Positions 36,002 to 45,417 are shown, counted from the first letter of the stretch. The stretch: 64,000 nt of DNA from Candidatus Hydrogenedentota bacterium (GCA_024278275.1 JAJRTN010000159.1:1-64000), one strand, 5' to 3'. Made by a program: numbers and translations. The notes: generated by a model not told the origin, from the sequence alone.

Positions 36002-39000
36002 ATGATAGACAGAATCATCGAGGGAGCCATCAAGCAACGATTCCTGGTGGTCGTGTTCGCCTTGTGTCTCGTTGCCTATGGCGTCTACTCCACCCTGCGT
36101 TTAAACGTGGATGCCTTTCCCGACGTGACGAATATCCAGGTTCAAGTCAATACCGCCTCTCCCGGACTGGCGGCGGTGGAGGTGGAACAGCTTATTACGT
36201 TTCCCATCGAAACCGTCATGAACGGCCTGCCCGACGTGGTGGAAGTGCGCTCCATTTCCAAGACGGGCCTGTCGGTGGTGACCGTCGTCTTCAAGGACAA
36301 CGTGGATATCTACTTTGCGCGCCAACTCGTGCTGGAACGGCTCCAGGCCGCCAAGGAGCGTATCCCGGAGGGACTTGGCTCCCCCGAGATGGGGCCCATC
36401 ACGACGGGGCTGGGGCAAATCTACAAGTACGTGCTGGCGGGCGACGGCATATCGTCGATGGAGTTGCGCACGATCAACGACTGGCTCGTCAAGTTTCAGT
36501 TGCGGACGGTTCCCGGGGTGACCGACGTGTTGAGTTTCGGCGGCGTGGTGCGCCAATACCAGGTGAACGTGGACCTGAACGAACTCCTCAAGTACGACCT
36601 GACCCTGGACGAACTGCGGGAGGCCATCGCCACCAACAACACGAACGCCGGCGGCTGGTACATCGAAGGGGATCAGGAGCAACTCGTCGTTCGTGGCGAG
36701 GGTCTGATCCGGGGCGGACCGGAGGGCCTTACCGATATCGAGAATATCGTGCTCAAATCGGTGAACGGGACGCCCGTCTACATACGGGACGTGGCCAAGG
36801 TCGAATATGGCGCCGAGATACGGCAGGGCACGGTGACCATGGACGGTCAGGGCGAGGTCGTCATGGGGGTCGTGCTCCAACTGCGGGGTGCGAACACCAA
36901 GGTGGTTATTGATGGCGTTCAAAAGAAGATCGCGTCAATCCAGGATTCCCTGCCCGAAGGTGTTCGCATTGTTCCGGTTTACAACCAGGCGGACCTCGTG
37001 GAAAAGGCGATTTCAACGGTAACCCGGGCCCTCACGGAAGCGGCCATCCTCATCGCCGTGGTGCTTTTCCTTTTCCTTTGGAACCTGCGCTCCTCCTTGG
37101 TCGTCATCTGCTCGATCCCCCTCTCCATGCTCATCGCCTTCACCATGATGCGCTGGTACGGCCTCTCGGCCAACCTGCAATCCCTGGGGGGGCTCGCTAT
37201 CGGCATTGGCATGATGGTGGACGGTTCGGTGGTGATGGTGGAGAACATCATGCGCCACCTTTCGGAGCACGACCACGCCCACGAGCCGCTCGCCCACCGC
37301 GTCCTCCGCGCCGCCAAGGAAGTGGGGCAACCGGTGTTTTTCGCGGTGCTCATCATCGTGGTGGTCTTCATGCCCCTTTTCACGCTTCAGGGCGTGGAAG
37401 GAAAGCTCTTCAGCCCCATGGCCTTCACCATTGCCTTTGCCATGATGGGTTCCCTGCTCGTGGCCCTGACCATTGTCCCCGTGCTTTCCATACTCGTGTT
37501 CCGCGGAAAGATCAGCGAGAAAGACAGTTTTCTCATGCGCTTCCTCAAATGGGTCTACCGGCCCGTTCTGGCGGGGGCGCTGCGGTTTCGCTGGGTTGTC
37601 ATCGCCGTTTCCCTCGTCGCTTTGTCCGCCGCTTTGGCAACCTTGCCCCTGTTGGGAACGGAGTTTATTCCGGAACTGGACGAGGGCACCATGACCATAC
37701 GTGTCACCATGAACCCGAGCATCTCCCTGGATGAATCCAAACGGATTGGCAGGCGCCTGGAGAAGAAGCTTCTCAAGTATCCGGAGGTTGTTTACGCCTT
37801 CAGCCAGATCGGGCGCGCCGAACTCGGCGGCGACCCCGAACCCATTTCAAACAATGAAATCTTCGTGGGACTGAAGCCACAGGCGGAATGGACGACCGCC
37901 CACACGCGGGGAGAACTGATAGCCGCTTTCGAGAAGGACCTGGGCGAGCATCCCGGCATCATGCTCAACTTCTCCCAACCTATCGCGACGCGCGTGGACG
38001 AGCTCCTTTCGGGCATCAAGGCCCAGATCGCCATCAAGCTGTTTGGGGAGGATCTCGATGTATTGGAGAAGAAGGGGCAAGAAATCAAAAGTGTCGTCGA
38101 AACGATCCCCGGCGTCTCCGACTTGCAGATGGAGCAGATCAGCGGCGAGGCGCAACTGGTTGTCCGGGCCAACCGTGATGAACTGGCCCGGTATGGCCTC
38201 AACGTGACGGAAGTCATGGAGATCGTCTCGCTGGCCATCGGCGGCGAGGCGGTGACCACGGTCATCGAGGGCCAGAAACGCTTTGATGTCTACCTGCGGA
38301 TGGCCAAGGCCTACCGGGACAGCCCGGAAACCATCCGTAACCTGTGGGTATCCACCCCGAAGGGGTTGCGCGTGCCCCTGTCCCAGGTGGCGGATGTTCG
38401 TCTCGTGGAAGGACCGCCCACGGTAAGCCGGGAGGACGCGCAGCGCCGCGTTGTTGTCCAGTGCAACGTGCGCGGACGCGACATGGGCGGATTCGTCGAG
38501 GAAGCCCGAAAGGCCGTGGATGCCCAAGTCGATCTGCCGCCCGGTTATTTCGTGACCTGGGGCGGGCAGTTTGAAAACCAGCAAAGGGCGCAGAAAACAT
38601 TGATGGTCGTCGTTCCGGTATGTCTCGGCCTCATTTTTCTGCTGCTCTACCTGTCCTTCAATTCGGTCAAGAACTCCATCCTCATCATTCTCAATGTGCC
38701 CTTTGCGCTTATCGGAGGCATATTCGCGCTATACATCTCGGATCAGTACCTGAGCGTGCCGTCCTCCGTCGGTTTCATTGCGCTCTTCGGTGTGGCCGTG
38801 TTGAATGGTGTGGTCATGGTGTCCTATTTGAACCAACTGGTACGCCAGGGAATGGACTTCGACGAAGCCGTCATGACCGGGGCCATGCTGCGTCTCCGGC
38901 CCGTGCTGATGACGGCCACCGTCGCCGGCCTGGGGCTGATTCCACTGCTCCTGTCCACGGGCATCGGTTCCGAAGTTCAGCGCCCGCTGGCGACCGTGGT

Positions 39001-39097
39001 CGTGGGGGGGCTGGTTACGTCCACCCTGTTGACCTTGATCGTACTCCCCGCGCTGTACAAGTGGTTTGCCATCCCGGTCGAGCGTGACGCGGGATAG
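36002..39097 (+). CDS. czcA: CzcA/CusA-like heavy-metal RND efflux pump
   Basis: A 1031-aa inner-membrane RND transporter, proton-driven, with 12 membrane helices and two large periplasmic loops. Helix 4 carries the HME motif in the form GIGMMVDGSVVMVEN. The D-G and E-N residues needed for proton transfer are present, but the first Asp of the DFG version typical of Zn/Co/Cd pumps is Gly. It is therefore neither the standard CzcA nor the CusA form (which has DAA), and the metal cannot be named. It starts 49 bases after czcB with AGGA upstream. Length is normal for the family. Confidence 0.94.
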   Translation: MIDRIIEGAIKQRFLVVVFALCLVAYGVYSTLRLNVDAFPDVTNIQVQVNTASPGLAAVEVEQLITFPIETVMNGLPDVVEVRSISKTGLSVVTVVFKDNVDIYFARQLVLERLQAAKERIPEGLGSPEMGPITTGLGQIYKYVLAGDGISSMELRTINDWLVKFQLRTVPGVTDVLSFGGVVRQYQVNVDLNELLKYDLTLDELREAIATNNTNAGGWYIEGDQEQLVVRGEGLIRGGPEGLTDIENIVLKSVNGTPVYIRDVAKVEYGAEIRQGTVTMDGQGEVVMGVVLQLRGANTKVVIDGVQKKIASIQDSLPEGVRIVPVYNQADLVEKAISTVTRALTEAAILIAVVLFLFLWNLRSSLVVICSIPLSMLIAFTMMRWYGLSANLQSLGGLAIGIGMMVDGSVVMVENIMRHLSEHDHAHEPLAHRVLRAAKEVGQPVFFAVLIIVVVFMPLFTLQGVEGKLFSPMAFTIAFAMMGSLLVALTIVPVLSILVFRGKISEKDSFLMRFLKWVYRPVLAGALRFRWVVIAVSLVALSAALATLPLLGTEFIPELDEGTMTIRVTMNPSISLDESKRIGRRLEKKLLKYPEVVYAFSQIGRAELGGDPEPISNNEIFVGLKPQAEWTTAHTRGELIAAFEKDLGEHPGIMLNFSQPIATRVDELLSGIKAQIAIKLFGEDLDVLEKKGQEIKSVVETIPGVSDLQMEQISGEAQLVVRANRDELARYGLNVTEVMEIVSLAIGGEAVTTVIEGQKRFDVYLRMAKAYRDSPETIRNLWVSTPKGLRVPLSQVADVRLVEGPPTVSREDAQRRVVVQCNVRGRDMGGFVEEARKAVDAQVDLPPGYFVTWGGQFENQQRAQKTLMVVVPVCLGLIFLLLYLSFNSVKNSILIILNVPFALIGGIFALYISDQYLSVPSSVGFIALFGVAVLNGVVMVSYLNQLVRQGMDFDEAVMTGAMLRLRPVLMTATVAGLGLIPLLLSTGIGSEVQRPLATVVVGGLVTSTLLTLIVLPALYKWFAIPVERDAG

Positions 39098-39268
39098 GTC
39101 GCCGATAAAAAGATGGGTCGGTTATTGGAACCAATACCGTATCCTGGAGGAGACTTGCCGTGACAACGACGCCTGGCCGGCGGGGAATATGCCCCGTGCT
39201 TGCAGGCACGCGTTTTCACGCAGGCGCACGGATGGAACAGCTCGGAAGAACCTTGGGAGACTGGACGG

Positions 39269-39610
39269 ATGAAAGAGATCAAGGCCTACATCAAACCCAA
39301 CCGATTGTCGGCGGTAACCTTGGCCCTCCACGAAGTGGAAGGCCTTACCGGCATGAGCGTGGTTGACGTCCGCGGCTTCGGGCGCGGCAAGGGAAGGGAC
39401 GCCCCCCATCGCATTGTAAACGACCTGGTGGACTATGTCACCCATGTCAAAATCGAGATCGTCTGTTGTGACGACATCATGGAGAAGGTTATCTCCGCGA
39501 TCCAGGAAAATGCACACACGGGACTGCGAGGCGACGGGAAAATCTACGTTTCGAACGTGGAAACCGCCATCCGCATTGCCACGGGCGAGCGTGATGACGG
39601 CGCGGTTTAG
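39269..39610 (+). CDS. PII-like signal protein linked to metal efflux
   Basis: A 113-aa PII-superfamily protein. It starts MKEIKAYIKPNRLSAVTLAL and has the nucleotide-binding loops GFGRGKG (about 37-43) and TGLRGDGKIYV, ending VETAIRIATGERDDGAV like GlnB. The T-loop lacks the uridylylated Tyr region of GlnB/GlnK and is replaced by RDAPHRIVNDLV. The start was set at 39269, with GGGAGA eight bases before, over a frame from 39200. Its position between the RND pump and a P1B ATPase matches a described PII subgroup that travels with metal efflux genes. It may sense nucleotides or metals rather than nitrogen. Confidence 0.88.
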   Translation: MKEIKAYIKPNRLSAVTLALHEVEGLTGMSVVDVRGFGRGKGRDAPHRIVNDLVDYVTHVKIEIVCCDDIMEKVISAIQENAHTGLRGDGKIYVSNVETAIRIATGERDDGAV

Positions 39611-40055
39611 TGTTTCACTCTCCCATGAGAGACATGAAGGACAACCGTTCACGACCCCTGTTTCAACGTAGAATCGGCTTTCAACCGTATTAAAAGGGGC
39701 TGGAAGCCTTCTATGCCGTCGGGCCGTGATGTGACAAAATGTCTCCATGCTATACTCATATACCCGCATTCCCACGAAGGCGAGGCCCATGAATCAACGG
39801 GACCGCCTTGCCCTGTGAGCGTTGATCCCTCCTTTCACGGGATGACGATTGGTCGTGGCACAAACGGCGAAAGCGATTCCTGGTGCCGGCCAAGCGGGCT
39901 GGGAACACCTGCTCCGCCGGTGGTGATGGTGGGCCCGGTGCCGGCCGCCGTTGGTGCAGTCAAGGTTAACCGGGGCGCCATGTGAATAGGATGACGAAGG
40001 AATCCATGGTGACCCTTTCCATCCCCAGGGACGCAGTTCCATGGAGGAGACCATC
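39611..40055. repeat. 445-bp gap holding a dispersed repeat (copy 1, inverted)
   Basis: On the minus strand, 39821-39906 matches 42301-42383 and 54649-54730: all read GGAATCGC, then GCCGT, TGCCA, then CGTCAT and a terminal palindromic unit. A further degenerate palindrome (gcattcccacgaaggcg) lies at about 39766-39782. No gene was recognised in the gap. Confidence 0.65.
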
Positions 40056-42233
40056 ATGAACGAGTTGGCTTTCAGAATTCGCGGAATGGATTGCGCCGAG
40101 GAGGTTGCCGCGCTTAAGAGCGAGGTGGGGCCCCTGGTGGGCGGTGACGGCCGGATGCGCTTCGACGTGCTGAACGGCAAGATGACGGTAACCCTTGAAA
40201 GCGAAGGGGCCGGCGAAGAAGAGATTGTCGCCGCCGTTGCCCGGACCGGGATGCAGGCCGTTCCCTGGGAGGACCATGTCCGGCAAGGGGCGGAGGCGGA
40301 AACGGCCTGGGCGCGTCATGGCCGCAGGCTCATGACCACGGCGAGTGGTTTCGCCCTGGTCCTCGGCTTCGCGTTTCATGCCTATCGGCACGGTGTCGTG
40401 GATGCCCTGGCGGGCGGTGACGCGGCGGACCATGCCTTTCCGTGGCCTTCCATCCTGTTCTATGGGTTGGCGATCCTCACCGGCGGCTGGTTCATCTTCC
40501 CCAAGGCCTTCCACGCCGCGAAACGGGTCCGGCCGGACATGAACCTCCTCATGATGGTGGCCGTCATCGGCGCCGTGGCCATTGGCGAGTACTTCGAAGC
40601 CGGCGCCGTCAGCTTCCTCTTCGCCCTGGCCCAATTGCTCGAATCCTGGAGCGTGAGCCGGGCCAGGAGAGCCATTGGCGCGCTCATGGATCTCTCTCCC
40701 ACCACGGCCCGCTACCTTTGTCCCACCGACGGAGACATTGAGGAGAAACCCGTCGAGCATGTTCCCGTGGGCGCCACGGTACTGGTCCGGCCGGGGGAGA
40801 AAATCCCCCTGGACGGCGAAGTTACCAAGGGGAGCACCACGGTTAACCAGGCGCCCATTACGGGTGAATCCATGCCGGTTTCCAAGGCGGTGGGCGACGA
40901 GGTTTTCGCGGGAACGATCAATGAAGACGGCGCCATCGAGTTCCGGGCGACGAAGGCCGCGAACGACACGACCCTGGCGCATGTCATCAGGATGATCGAA
41001 GAAGCCCAATCCCGGCGGGCCGCGAGCGAGCAGTGGGTGGAGCGGTTTGCCCGCTACTACACGCCCGCCATGATGCTGCTGGCCGTGGCGATTGCCGTGG
41101 TGCCGCCCCTGGCCCTGGACGGCTCATGGTACCGGTGGTTTTACGAGGCCCTGGTCATCCTGGTGATTGCCTGTCCGTGTGCCCTGGTGATCTCCACGCC
41201 CGTGAGCGTCGTGGCCGGGCTGGGCGCCGCGGCCCGCGCGGGCGTGCTCATCAAGGGAGGCATGTACCTCGAAAAGCCCGCCCGGTTGAAGGTGTGCGCC
41301 ATGGACAAAACGGGCACCCTGACACGAGGAACGCCCGATGTGCAGCAGGTCATTCCGTTGAACGGCCACACCGAAGAAGAACTCCTGTGCCGCGCCGCCG
41401 CCCTGGAGGCCTCCAGTGAACATCCCCTTTCCCGCGCCATTCTTCGGCGGGCCGAGGCGCTGGATATCCACCCCGCTTCCGCCGAAGACTTTCAGATCCT
41501 GAAAGGGCGCGGCGCCGAAGGAACGATTGAAGGACGCCGGTTCTGGATCGGCAGCCACCGCCTGCTCCACGAAAAGGGCGGCGAAGACGCCGCCCTCCAT
41601 GAGCAGGCGGACCACCTGGAAAACGCCGGTCATTCCATCGTTATCGTGGGAAACGACCAGCACATTTGCGGACTCATCAGCGTGGCGGACGAGGTGCGCC
41701 CCGAAAGCAGGCAGGCCGTCGCGGACCTCCGGGCCGCCGGCATCCAGCGTATTGTCATGCTCACCGGCGATAACGAAGGGACGGCCAAAGCCGTGGCCGA
41801 GGCCTGCGGGCTGGACGCGTTTCACGCCGAGTTGCTGCCCGCGGAGAAAGTGGATGCCGTCACCCGGCTGGTGGAGCAGTACGGAGAGGTGGCCATGGTC
41901 GGCGACGGCGTGAACGACGCCCCCGCCATGGCCTCGGCCTCCCTCGGAATCGCCATGGGCGCCGCGGGCACCGACGCCGCCATCGAAACCGCCGATATCG
42001 CCCTTATGTCCGACGACCTGGGCAAGCTGGCCTGGCTCGTGCGCCACTCCCGGAACACCCTCAACATCATCAAGCAGAACATCATCTTCGCCCTGGGCCT
42101 TAAGCTGGCCTTCATCGTGCTGGCCCTGTTTGGCCTGGCCACCCTCTGGATGGCCATCGCCGCCGACATGGGCGCTTCCCTGCTCGTCATCGCCAACGGC
42201 CTGAGGCTGCTCCGCGCCGCTCGCACCGCCTGA
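40056..42233 (+). CDS. P1B-type heavy-metal ATPase (Zn/Cd/Pb type)
   Basis: A 725-aa metal-exporting P-type ATPase. GGAGGAG just before ATG 40056 decides this start over the ATG at 40041. The N-terminal metal domain keeps GMDC but has AEE where the second Cys of CxxC normally lies. Core motifs: TGES, C373-P-C375 in membrane helix 6, DKTGT with phosphorylated D417, SEHPLS, and GDGVNDAP. The last helix has AADMGASLLVIANGLRLL, whose Asp is typical of ZntA-type P1B-2 pumps. It would move metal from cytoplasm to periplasm, from where the RND pump could expel it. It is probably co-regulated with the preceding cluster. Confidence 0.93.
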   Translation: MNELAFRIRGMDCAEEVAALKSEVGPLVGGDGRMRFDVLNGKMTVTLESEGAGEEEIVAAVARTGMQAVPWEDHVRQGAEAETAWARHGRRLMTTASGFALVLGFAFHAYRHGVVDALAGGDAADHAFPWPSILFYGLAILTGGWFIFPKAFHAAKRVRPDMNLLMMVAVIGAVAIGEYFEAGAVSFLFALAQLLESWSVSRARRAIGALMDLSPTTARYLCPTDGDIEEKPVEHVPVGATVLVRPGEKIPLDGEVTKGSTTVNQAPITGESMPVSKAVGDEVFAGTINEDGAIEFRATKAANDTTLAHVIRMIEEAQSRRAASEQWVERFARYYTPAMMLLAVAIAVVPPLALDGSWYRWFYEALVILVIACPCALVISTPVSVVAGLGAAARAGVLIKGGMYLEKPARLKVCAMDKTGTLTRGTPDVQQVIPLNGHTEEELLCRAAALEASSEHPLSRAILRRAEALDIHPASAEDFQILKGRGAEGTIEGRRFWIGSHRLLHEKGGEDAALHEQADHLENAGHSIVIVGNDQHICGLISVADEVRPESRQAVADLRAAGIQRIVMLTGDNEGTAKAVAEACGLDAFHAELLPAEKVDAVTRLVEQYGEVAMVGDGVNDAPAMASASLGIAMGAAGTDAAIETADIALMSDDLGKLAWLVRHSRNTLNIIKQNIIFALGLKLAFIVLALFGLATLWMAIAADMGASLLVIANGLRLLRAARTA

Positions 42234-42300
42234 CCGGCCCCCACGGTACGCACCCCCCTGGTGGCTCCGTTTTCAGGCAATCGGGCCGCCTGCGTCCCTT

Positions 42301-42383
42301 ACCCGGCCAAGCCAGAGCCGGGAATCGCTACAGCCGTCCATGCCATGACCAATCGTCATCCCCGCGAAAGCGGGGCTTCATGG
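42301..42383 (+). repeat. dispersed GGAATCGC/GTCATCCCCGCG repeat, copy 2
   Basis: Begins acccggccaagccagagccg and ends with the palindrome ccccgcgaaagcggggc and ttcatgg. It aligns without obvious gaps with 54649-54730 and, inverted, with 39821-39906. The 185-bp repeat copy B begins where this one ends. Confidence 0.7.
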
Positions 42384-42568
42384 TGAAGGGTGGGCTTGGC
42401 CCACCATGGCCCCGACTCCAGGGGAGACGGTTTTGTCGTCAAGGTTTCAGGCTTGGTGGGCCAAGGCCCACCCTGCCACGCCCTGCGTGGGAACGGAATG
42501 AATCTGCGTTCATCTGCGCAATCTGCGGATACATTATCATGGAGCCCCGCTTTCGCGGGGATGGCGAT
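42383..42568 (+). repeat. dispersed ~185-bp repeat, copy B
   Basis: Full-length match to 17043-17225 with scattered substitutions and a few short indels. It ends in the palindrome ccccgctttcgcgggg. The rest of the gap to 42706 holds degenerate palindromes (gctttcgcaaaagcg) and no gene. Confidence 0.75.
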
Positions 42569-42706
42569 AACGTAGAAGATGCTTGCAGCCGCTTTCGCAA
42601 AAGCGTACTTTCCCCATCGCGCAACGGCTCGTTTCCCGCTACACGCCTCGCCATGACAGACTCTTGCCGGTGGCATCCTCGTTCCATTTTGAACAAGATT
42701 CATCCA

Positions 42707-42958
42707 CTACCCCTCGTCCTCCTCGGCGGGCATGGCCACGCGCATGTCATGCAGCACCCCCTCCACCTGCGCCCGGTATTCCTCCGGCGCCATGACGCAG
42801 CCCCACCCCTTCTGCGTCTGAAAGATGCCATCGTAGGCGGCGTCGTGAAAACACCGCATGATGTGCGGTATGGCATTCTCCGCGAGCACTTCCTCCAGGA
42901 GCGCCGCTTCGATCTCGTTGTCCACTACGGCGATGCGTACCGCGGAATCATCATCCAT
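42707..42958 (-). CDS. DUF2007-like small signal-transducing protein
   Basis: An 83-aa cytoplasmic protein resembling the DUF2007 putative signal-transduction domain: VRIAVVDNEIEAALLEEVLA, then NAIPHIMRCFHD and a terminal VAPEEY-like block (VMAPEEYRAQVEGVL). ATG at 42958 was chosen. A GTG at 42976 overlapping the previous stop is possible, but the AGGGG site suits the ATG. It follows the GspE-like ATPase gene by 14 bases and so is likely in one transcript with it. Function is unknown. Confidence 0.7.
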   Translation of the reverse strand: MDDDSAVRIAVVDNEIEAALLEEVLAENAIPHIMRCFHDAAYDGIFQTQKGWGCVMAPEEYRAQVEGVLHDMRVAMPAEEDEG

Positions 42959-42972
42959 GACGCACAATCCCC

Positions 42973-44235
42973 TCACGCCAGTGCCGGTAAAACCCGCACA
43001 AGTTCCTCGATGGTGGTGATGCCTTTCAGGGCTTTCTTCATGCCGTCCGCGGCCAGCGTCTCCATGCCGGACTCAACGGCAATATCCTGCAGACTCGACG
43101 TGGTGGGCCGGCTCAACACGGCTTCGGATATTCTTTGTGTAACCATGAGCAATTCACCGATGGAGGCCCGGCCGCGATAGCCGATGTCCTTGCAGGCCTC
43201 GCACCCCTTGCCGCGGTAGAACCTGGCGGATTTCCTCGTGCCTCCGAAATGGCTGAGCAAGAGAGGGTCGGGTTTGTATCGGGCCGTGCAGTCGGGACAG
43301 TTCAGCCGAACCAGGCGCTGGGCCAGTACGCCCGTAACCGAGGAGGCCACCAGGAAAGGCTCGATGCCCATGTCGAGCAGCCGCGTGAACACCCCGGCGG
43401 CCGTGCCGCTGTGAATGGTGCTGATGACAAAATGCCCCGTGAGCCCGGCCTGGATGGCCATGTTGGCGGTTTCATTGTCGCGGATCTCGCCCACCATGAT
43501 AACCTCCGGGTCCTGGCGGAGAATGGACCGAAGGGCGTTCACGAAAGAGAAGTCCACGTGGGGATTCACCTGGATTTGCGCGATTCGGTCCATGCTGTAT
43601 TCGACCGGGTCCTCAATGGTGACAATGTTGGTGGTGTGATTCTGGAGCGCCATCATCTCGCGCAGAAGGGCGTAAATGGTGGTCGTTTTTCCGCTTGAAC
43701 TGGGGCCGGTGAGCAGAATCGTGCCCTGGGAGCGCACAATGACGGCACGCAGTTCCTCCGTTACCTCGGGTTGAAAGCCCAATGAATCCAGCGTGTAGAG
43801 ATCCTGCATGTCGCCCAAAACGCGGATCACTGTCTTCTCGCCCTTGATGGTGGGCACCGTTGAAACCCGCAACGGGCGGCCGCACGTGGTTTTCTCCCGG
43901 TCGATGCGGCCATCCTGGGGCATGTCTTTGCGATAAACCACGAGATCCGCCAGCACCTTGACGCGGGCAATGATCTTCGGCTGGTATTCGCGCGGAAGCA
44001 GCGCCACCTGCTGTAAGATGCCGTCGAGGCGGTAGCGCACGGAACAGTAGTCGGACCACGGCTCGAAATGAACATCGCTCGCGCCGTGGTAGGCGCCCTG
44101 ACTGATCACCAGATCCACGGCATCGCTTACGCCGCGATCATCCTTGCTGTCAAGAAATTCAAGCGCCCGCTGCTGAATACGTTTCAGCGGCATGGCGCGA
44201 ACCAGTTCCTGTCCCGATGGGTCCCCTTGCTGCAT
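42973..44235 (-). CDS. GspE/PilB-type secretion or pilus assembly ATPase
   Basis: A 420-aa hexameric ATPase that powers type II secretion or type IV pilus assembly. The start at 44235 has AAGGA upstream. The longer frame runs through a palindromic repeat. Motifs: an N1-like block DVHFEPW, Walker A GPSSSGKTT, the Asp box TIEDPVEYSMDRIAQIQVNP, Walker B VIMVGEIRDNETANMA, the His box GHFVISTIHSGTA, and a zinc tetracysteine (CPDC and CEAC). The N-terminal MshEN domain of full-length PilB is absent, so it is a short form. No other pilus genes are adjacent, so its partners, perhaps the prepilins at 62 kb, are elsewhere. Confidence 0.92.
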   Translation of the reverse strand: MQQGDPSGQELVRAMPLKRIQQRALEFLDSKDDRGVSDAVDLVISQGAYHGASDVHFEPWSDYCSVRYRLDGILQQVALLPREYQPKIIARVKVLADLVVYRKDMPQDGRIDREKTTCGRPLRVSTVPTIKGEKTVIRVLGDMQDLYTLDSLGFQPEVTEELRAVIVRSQGTILLTGPSSSGKTTTIYALLREMMALQNHTTNIVTIEDPVEYSMDRIAQIQVNPHVDFSFVNALRSILRQDPEVIMVGEIRDNETANMAIQAGLTGHFVISTIHSGTAAGVFTRLLDMGIEPFLVASSVTGVLAQRLVRLNCPDCTARYKPDPLLLSHFGGTRKSARFYRGKGCEACKDIGYRGRASIGELLMVTQRISEAVLSRPTTSSLQDIAVESGMETLAADGMKKALKGITTIEELVRVLPALA

Positions 44236-44575
44236 AGGGTTTTCCTTGCCGGTGCCGGCGATGGATTGGCCTTGATGGTTAACGCGGCCGTGAATCACGC
44301 CGCGCCTAATCTTCCTATATTCAAGCGGGAAAGTCAAAGAAGCCGCGCTGACAAAAAGCCGCGCGCTGCCGTCGTCCCCGCGAACGCGGGGCTCCATGGG
44401 TTGGAAGCGATGCCTTGCCCTTTCCTTTAGATTCCCGCTTTCGCGGGAATGACGGTAGGGGGGAACAACTATGTATTTGTGTCGTTTTGTACTGAACTTC
44501 GCGGAGAATATATCGTGGTTTGCCGGGCCATTGTGCTATCGTAATCCTGTTTTGGAATGGCCCAGGGACATCGGT
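44236..44575. repeat. divergent gap with paired inverted palindromes (44370-44457)
   Basis: Two GTCATTCCCGCG-type units face each other: cgtccccgcgaacgcggggc at about 44373-44392 and attcccgctttcgcgggaat at 44431-44450, followed by gacgg. The unit is bounded by ccgtc at 44369 and gacgg at 44451. No RNA or protein gene was recognised in this gap between the GspE-type and SprT-like genes. Confidence 0.65.
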
Positions 44576-45415
44576 ATGAACGAACAAATGGAATTCCCCT
44601 GGAACAAAGCGCCCGTGGAGGATGGGGCACACAAAACGGTTGCATCGCCCCGTCCCGCACCGAAAACCGCGCAAGCCCCGGTGAATGGGGGACACGACAG
44701 CCGGCGGGAAATGCTGCATCAGGCACAAGCCCTTCGGGACGAACTCGCACAGCGGTCGGGACTGCATGTTTCCTTGCGTATCACCAACAACAGCTCGACC
44801 ATGATGTCCGTGCGGTATGGCGAGAACGGTACGGCGGCTCGTCTCAGCCTTCACCATATGTTCCTCACCGCGCCGCCCAAGGTACGCACCGCCCTGGTCC
44901 GCTGGCTGAAAAACCCCAAGGCGAAGCGCTCGGGCGAAAAGCTGAATGCCTTCATTCGCGAGCGGAATCACCAGGTGGTTCCCCGTGCTCCCCGCCGCAT
45001 CACCCTGTATACGCAAGGTCGACATCACGATCTGGCGCGCTATTTTCGCGAAGTGAATGCCGGGCACTTTGATAACACCATCACGGCGGCCATCACCTGG
45101 GGTCGCATGCCGCGACTTACCAGGCGCCGTTCCATTCGCTTCGGAAGCTACATGCCAAGCGACAGGATCATCCGTATTCACCCCTTGCTGGACCAGGACT
45201 TCGTGCCCGACTTTTTCGTGCGTTACGTGGTGTACCACGAGATGCTGCATGCCCACCTTGGCATAGGGGAACTCCCCTCGGGCCGACGAAGCATCCATGG
45301 CAAGACCTTTCGCGACCAGGAAAAAAACTACCCCGACTTTCAGCGCGCCACGGAATGGGGCGCGGATGCGAAAAATCTGAAACGTCTCCTGCAACGCTAC
45401 AAAAAGGGGCGGTGA
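44576..45415 (+). CDS. SprT-like zinc metalloprotein
   Basis: A 279-aa protein. The C-terminal half is SprT-like: FGSYMPSDRIIRIHPLLD, then the HExxH zinc site in VVYHEMLHAHLG and a third ligand in HGKTFRDQEKNYPDF. The N-terminal ~60 residues look unstructured and Pro/Ala rich. The start at 44576 follows AGGGA and avoids an upstream extension lacking a ribosome site. SprT relatives in eukaryotes cleave DNA-protein crosslinks, while bacterial roles are poorly known. It is followed two bases later by a membrane-anchored unknown protein, so they are probably co-expressed. Confidence 0.82.
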   Translation: MNEQMEFPWNKAPVEDGAHKTVASPRPAPKTAQAPVNGGHDSRREMLHQAQALRDELAQRSGLHVSLRITNNSSTMMSVRYGENGTAARLSLHHMFLTAPPKVRTALVRWLKNPKAKRSGEKLNAFIRERNHQVVPRAPRRITLYTQGRHHDLARYFREVNAGHFDNTITAAITWGRMPRLTRRRSIRFGSYMPSDRIIRIHPLLDQDFVPDFFVRYVVYHEMLHAHLGIGELPSGRRSIHGKTFRDQEKNYPDFQRATEWGADAKNLKRLLQRYKKGR

Positions 45416-45417
45416 AA

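Noticed and set aside
39713-39985. Apparent 90-aa protein in the gap before the P1B ATPase
   Set aside because: It lies within dispersed palindromic repeats and has no ribosome site.
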